A DNA stretch of 58,495 nt. It comes from Actinobacteria bacterium OV320. GTDB taxonomy: Bacteria > Actinomycetota > Actinomycetes > Streptomycetales > Streptomycetaceae. Both the position numbers and the translations under genes were made by a program. The stretch lies in contig LJCX01000004.1 in assembly GCA_001298545.1 (NCBI GenBank), positions 1 through 58,495 on the forward strand. The letters are read 5' to 3'. Positions 55,615-58,495 of this stretch are shown piece after piece (position 1 is the first letter of the stretch; each line of letters starts with the position of its first letter). The notes under the pieces were generated by a model. The model saw nothing but the letters and a program-made list of their open reading frames with translations. It ran no database searches and was not told where the DNA came from.

Positions 55615-56462
55615 ATGACGACGGACGCGACCGGCGCGGCGGCGGACGCGGCGGACGACTGGCAGCAGTGGCACGAGGGCCGCCTGGAGACGGTCTCGGC
55701 GCCCTACGGCCCCGCTCGCGCTCACCGGAACGTTCCCCCAGTGCCTGAAACGGCCTGAGGGGACCCCCAGCCCGAGGACTTTCCGGAAGGTCTACTTCCG
55801 GACACCCCGGGGACCTGGGTGGCCGATGAGGATGCCGTGGTGCTCACCGCGACCGGCTCCGACGGGCTGACCGTGGACGGGAAGCCGTTCAGCGGGGAGA
55901 TGCGACTCGGCGCCGACACCGGACCGACGGACGCGGCCCGGGGCGCGCTCGGTGACCGGCGGCTGGTCGTGCTGGTCCGCGAGGGGGTCTGGGGAGTACG
56001 CGACTTCGACCCGGACTCCGCGGCCCGGCACCGGTTCCCGGGCATCGACGCGACCCCCTACGACGCGCGCTGGGCGGTGCCCGCGCGCTTCACCCCGTAC
56101 GCCGAGGACCGTACCGTCCGGGCGCCGAACGCCGACGGGCGTGAGGGCGGTCTCGGGCTGGTCTCGGGCTCGGCGGGGAACCGGCGTTCGTCCTGGCCGG
56201 GCAGCGGCTCACCCTTCAAGGGAGCGTGCGGGGCGAGGGTTCGCTGTGGGCCGTGTTCGCCGACGCCACCAGCGGGGTGACCAGCTGTCGGTTCCGGTTC
56301 CCGCACTCCGGCGCACCCGACGCGGACGGACGCACGACGGTCGACTTCAACCGGGCCGTACTGCCTCCGTGCGCCTGTGCGGATGCTTTCCTCCGCCCCT
56401 CCCCGCCGCCGGGGAACACATATGACGTGGCGGTCGAGGCAGGAGAGCGCAACCTGGTCTGA
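55615..56462 (+). pseudogene. Disrupted DUF1684-family gene
   Basis: Encodes pieces of a DUF1684 protein in three phases. The N-terminal piece (DDWQQWHEGRLETVSAPYG) is followed by an apparent frame change where GPLALTGT appears in the +1 frame, then a TGA at 55756 inside a palindromic insert (55733-55770). The main piece (PEDFPEGLLPDTPGTWVADE to FDPDSAARHRFPGIDATPYD) then loses frame near 56180, and GEGSLWAVFADATSG continues in another frame to VDFNRAVLPPCACADAF, the DUF1684 C-terminal signature. ATG at 55615 is the likely original start, right after the LLM gene. Function of intact members unknown. Confidence 0.8.
55733..55770. repeat. Short palindromic element inserted in the DUF1684 gene
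   Basis: 38 bp with imperfect inverted arms TTCCCCCAGTGCC (55733-55745) and GGCCTGAGGGGA (55752-55763), followed by CCCCCAG. It interrupts the conserved ALTGT...PEDF region of DUF1684 and supplies the in-frame TGA. I recall similar CCCCCAGTGCC-type palindromes scattered in Streptomyces genomes. Confidence 0.6.
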
Positions 56463-56688
56463 GCTGGGACAAGAGGCTGCAAGAGGGCTCAACTCACGCA
56501 GTTCGTTGAAGGTCTGACGGCCGAAAGGCGCCCTTGCGCCGACCGGCCGTTCGGCCGAATACTCCCCCTCAGCGCTTGTCAGGGTCACGGCGTGTCCGAA
56601 ATCCGGACGAACGTCGGTCCCTGGCTGCGCCTCACGGGCCCCGACCCCACACCACGGGCCCCCGACTTCCCCTGGGAGGGAACGAAAC

Positions 56689-57600
56689 GTGAGGATCAAG
56701 CGCACCACCCCCACCACCCCCACGAGCGGCATCTCGAGACGGACCCGGCTGACCGCCGTGACAACCGGACTCGTGGCCGCCGCCGCCATCGCCATCCCCC
56801 ACGCGAGCGCGGCCGACACCGCCACCTTCAGTACCGCCGAACTGAAGAGCGCCGGCGACTCGGTGCTCCAGGCGGACATCCCGGGCACCGCCTGGGCGGT
56901 CGACAGCAAGACCAACCGTCTCCTGGTCACCGTCGACAGCACGGTCTCGGACGCCGAGATCGCGCAGATCAAGGAGCAGGCGGGCGACAACGCCGGCGCG
57001 CTCACGATCAAGCACACCCCGGGCAAGTTCAACAAGCTGATCGGCGGCGGCGACGCCATCTACGGCGGTGGCTACCGCTGCTCGCTCGGCTTCAACGTCG
57101 TCAGCGGGAGCACCTACTACTTCCTGACCGCCGGACACTGCGGCGAGGTCGCCTCGACCTGGTACTCCAACTCCGGACAGACCACCGTGCTGGGTACGAA
57201 CTCCGGCTACAGCTTCCCGACCAACGACTACGCGCTGGTCCGCTACACCAACACCTCGGTCGCCAAGGCGGGCACCGCGGGCAACACCGACATCACCAGC
57301 GCCGGCAACGCCACCGTGGGCCAGTCGGTCATCCGGGACGGCTCCACGACCGGTATCCACACCGGCCGGGTGACCGCCCTCAACGCCACGGTCAACTACG
57401 GCAGCGGTGACGTGGTCTACCAGATGATCCAGACCAACGTCTGCGCCGAGGGTGGCGACTCCGGCGGAGCGCTCTACACCTCCGGCGGTGTCGCGCTCGG
57501 TCTGACCTCCGGTGGCAGCGGCAACTGCACCTCCGGCGGTACGACCTTCTTCCAGCCCGTGACCGAGGCCCTGAGCCGCTACGGCGTCAGCGTCTTCTAG
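56689..57600 (+). CDS. Secreted serine protease, streptogrisin/alpha-lytic protease type
   Basis: 303 aa preproprotein. Signal peptide about 1-41 ([16 protein letters not shown] then ASA), propeptide to about 117, mature chymotrypsin-fold domain from about 118 ([12 protein letters not shown]). The catalytic triad is H150 (TAGHC), D180 (PTNDYAL) and S258 (GGDSGGAL). Cysteine pairs C131-C151 and C252-C280 fit known disulfides. Short pro-region as in SGPA and SGPB. GTG at 56689 with GGGAGGG upstream. Confidence 0.95.
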   Translation: MRIKRTTPTTPTSGISRRTRLTAVTTGLVAAAAIAIPHASAADTATFSTAELKSAGDSVLQADIPGTAWAVDSKTNRLLVTVDSTVSDAEIAQIKEQAGDNAGALTIKHTPGKFNKLIGGGDAIYGGGYRCSLGFNVVSGSTYYFLTAGHCGEVASTWYSNSGQTTVLGTNSGYSFPTNDYALVRYTNTSVAKAGTAGNTDITSAGNATVGQSVIRDGSTTGIHTGRVTALNATVNYGSGDVVYQMIQTNVCAEGGDSGGALYTSGGVALGLTSGGSGNCTSGGTTFFQPVTEALSRYGVSVF

Positions 57601-57604
57601 TCCT

Positions 57605-57715
57605 CACGCGAGAGTCCCGACGCGGGAGCCCTGACGAGGGAGTCCCGGCACGGGAGCCCTGACGCGGGAGCCCTGACGAGGGAGTCCGCACACGGGAGTC
57701 CTCGCGCGGGACCGT
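57605..57715. repeat. Imperfect 12-26-bp repeats after the protease gene
   Basis: GCGGGAGCCCTGACGAGGGA-like units recur four to five times (GGGAGCCCTGACG, GGGAGTCC variants). Non-coding slippage array. Confidence 0.7.
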
Positions 57716-57740
57716 TTCACCCGGCCTGTGGCCGATCGCA

Positions 57741-57779
57741 GGCGAGCCCCCGTACGCAACCGGCGTGCGGGGGCTCGCC
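57741..57779 (+). terminator. Terminator hairpin of the protease gene
   Basis: 17-bp stem (57741-57757 and 57763-57779) with one G-T pair and a 5-nt loop AACCG. Confidence 0.8.
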
Positions 57780-57856
57780 CTTGCCGGGGGGCGGGGTTAC
57801 CGTCGGGGTACAGGCAGTGATGCGCGGGCAGTGCTGTGGACCCTTGGGGGCCGGCA

Positions 57857-58495
57857 ATGGTCGAGGAGCTGATGGTGGCGGGCGTCGCGCTGGTGTCCGC
57901 CGGAGCGGTGTACGTGGCGGCGGCGGCGCGGGTCGTCAAGCAGTACGAGCGGGGCGTGGTCCTCCGGCTCGGGAAACTCCGGCCCGAGGTGCGAGGCCCC
58001 GGACTCACCCTGATCCTTCCGGGCATCGACCGGCTCCGGAAGGTCAACATGCAGATCGTCACGATGCCGGTGCCCGGGCAGGAGGGCATCACCCGGGACA
58101 ACGTCACCGTGCGCGTGGACGCCGTCGTCTACTTCAAGGTGACCTCGCCGGCCGAGGCGGTCATGCGGGTGGAGGACTACCGGTTCGCCGTCTCGCAGAT
58201 GGCGCAGACCTCGCTGCGGTCGATCATCGGCAAGAGCGATCTGGACGATCTGCTGTCCGACCGCGAAAAGCTCAACCAGGGGCTGGAGCTGATGATCGAC
58301 AGCCCGGCCGTGGAGTGGGGCGTCACCATCGACCGGGTGGAGATCAAGGACGTCTCCCTGCCCGAGACGATGAAGCGGTCGATGGCCCGGCAGGCCGAGG
58401 CCGACCGTGAGCGGCGGGCCCGGATCATCAACGCCGACGCCGAGCTCCAGGCGTCGAAGAAGCTCGCCGAGGCGGCGAAGGAGATGTCCGAGCGG
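57857..58495 (+). CDS. SPFH/band-7 domain protein, 3' end beyond the window
   Basis: 213 residues visible, frame open at the edge. An N-terminal membrane anchor (VAGVALVSAGAVYVAAAARV, about 7-26) is followed by the SPFH domain: VVKQYERGVVLRLGKLRPEV, GPGLTLILPGIDRLRKV, EGITRDNVTVRVDAVVYFKV and VEDYRFAVSQMAQTSLRSII. A charged helix with RQAEADRERRARIIN starts the coiled-coil tail. Flotillin/stomatin-like membrane microdomain proteins. ATG at 57857 after GGGGG. NfeD-type partners, if any, would be outside. Confidence 0.9.
   Translation, partial: MVEELMVAGVALVSAGAVYVAAAARVVKQYERGVVLRLGKLRPEVRGPGLTLILPGIDRLRKVNMQIVTMPVPGQEGITRDNVTVRVDAVVYFKVTSPAEAVMRVEDYRFAVSQMAQTSLRSIIGKSDLDDLLSDREKLNQGLELMIDSPAVEWGVTIDRVEIKDVSLPETMKRSMARQAEADRERRARIINADAELQASKKLAEAAKEMSER

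Overview
This window is a stretch of linear-chromosome core DNA from a Streptomyces or a very close relative. The evidence is the very high GC content, the frequent GTG and TTG starts, tight ATGA/GTGA gene overlaps, and a gene order (tlyA-nadK-recN, pyrG, ald, parA-like, scpA, scpB, rluB, tyrA, cmk, der, a sepF-like gene) that is conserved in actinobacteria. No insertion sequence, prophage, CRISPR array, rRNA gene or convincing tRNA gene was seen.

Layout. 1-4.2 kb: the 3' part of a HAD phosphatase, then an iron-box-controlled siderophore ABC importer (two FecCD permeases and an ATPase, without its binding protein) and a convergent SCP2-like protein. 4.2-8.2 kb: a small acidic protein, then the tlyA-nadK-recN operon. 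8.2-9.0 kb: non-coding DNA built from a degenerate ~135-bp tandem repeat. 9.0-16.2 kb: a GT4 glycosyltransferase, a PucR regulator, an LLM flavoprotein, a berberine-bridge-type FAD oxidase and a GH15 glucosidase/trehalase. 16.7-22.9 kb: CTP synthase, an ADP-ribose-type Nudix hydrolase, an orphan STAND-like/TPR protein with a K-to-R P-loop, and alanine dehydrogenase. 23.2-28.1 kb: a chromosome-maintenance block (ParA-like ATPase, ribbon-helix-helix-like protein, ScpA, ScpB, RluB), with expanded low-complexity N-termini in ScpA and RluB. 28.1-29.9 kb: an NrtR-type Nudix/winged-helix protein overlapping an ADP-ribosylglycohydrolase, behind a promoter that carries a palindrome. 29.96-31.6 kb: a minus-strand trio of Rieske lipoprotein, histidine-bearing membrane protein (DUF6529-like) and secreted protein, which I infer to be a small extracytoplasmic redox module. 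31.8-36.3 kb: aroH-type chorismate mutase, prephenate dehydrogenase, cytidylate kinase, acyltransferase and Der GTPase. 36.4-43.4 kb: two conserved unknowns, an Rpf/LysM secreted muralytic protein with a long leader, a WYL regulator overlapping antisense with a stand-alone cytochrome oxidase subunit I, an I78-type inhibitor and a PAP2 phosphatase. 43.6-50.9 kb: a PIG-V-like mannosyltransferase, an MFS exporter, a glutaryl-CoA-dehydrogenase-like enzyme behind a perfect palindrome, a SepF-like protein, a cysteine-rich DUF5685 protein and an orphan CvnD-type GTPase. 51.2-56.5 kb: an FAD/NAD(P) protein with two LLM monooxygenases, then a DUF1684 gene broken by frameshifts and a short palindromic insertion. 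56.7-58.5 kb: a secreted streptogrisin-type protease and the start of an SPFH/band-7 gene cut by the window edge.

The best candidates for undescribed biology are the Rieske/DUF6529/secreted-protein trio, the NrtR-DraG pair, the orphan ParA with its RHH-like partner, the FAD-LLM-LLM cluster, and the palindromic element inside the DUF1684 gene. Domain calls come from reading motifs. No database search was run. Family names such as DUF6529, DUF5685 and DUF1684 are from memory.
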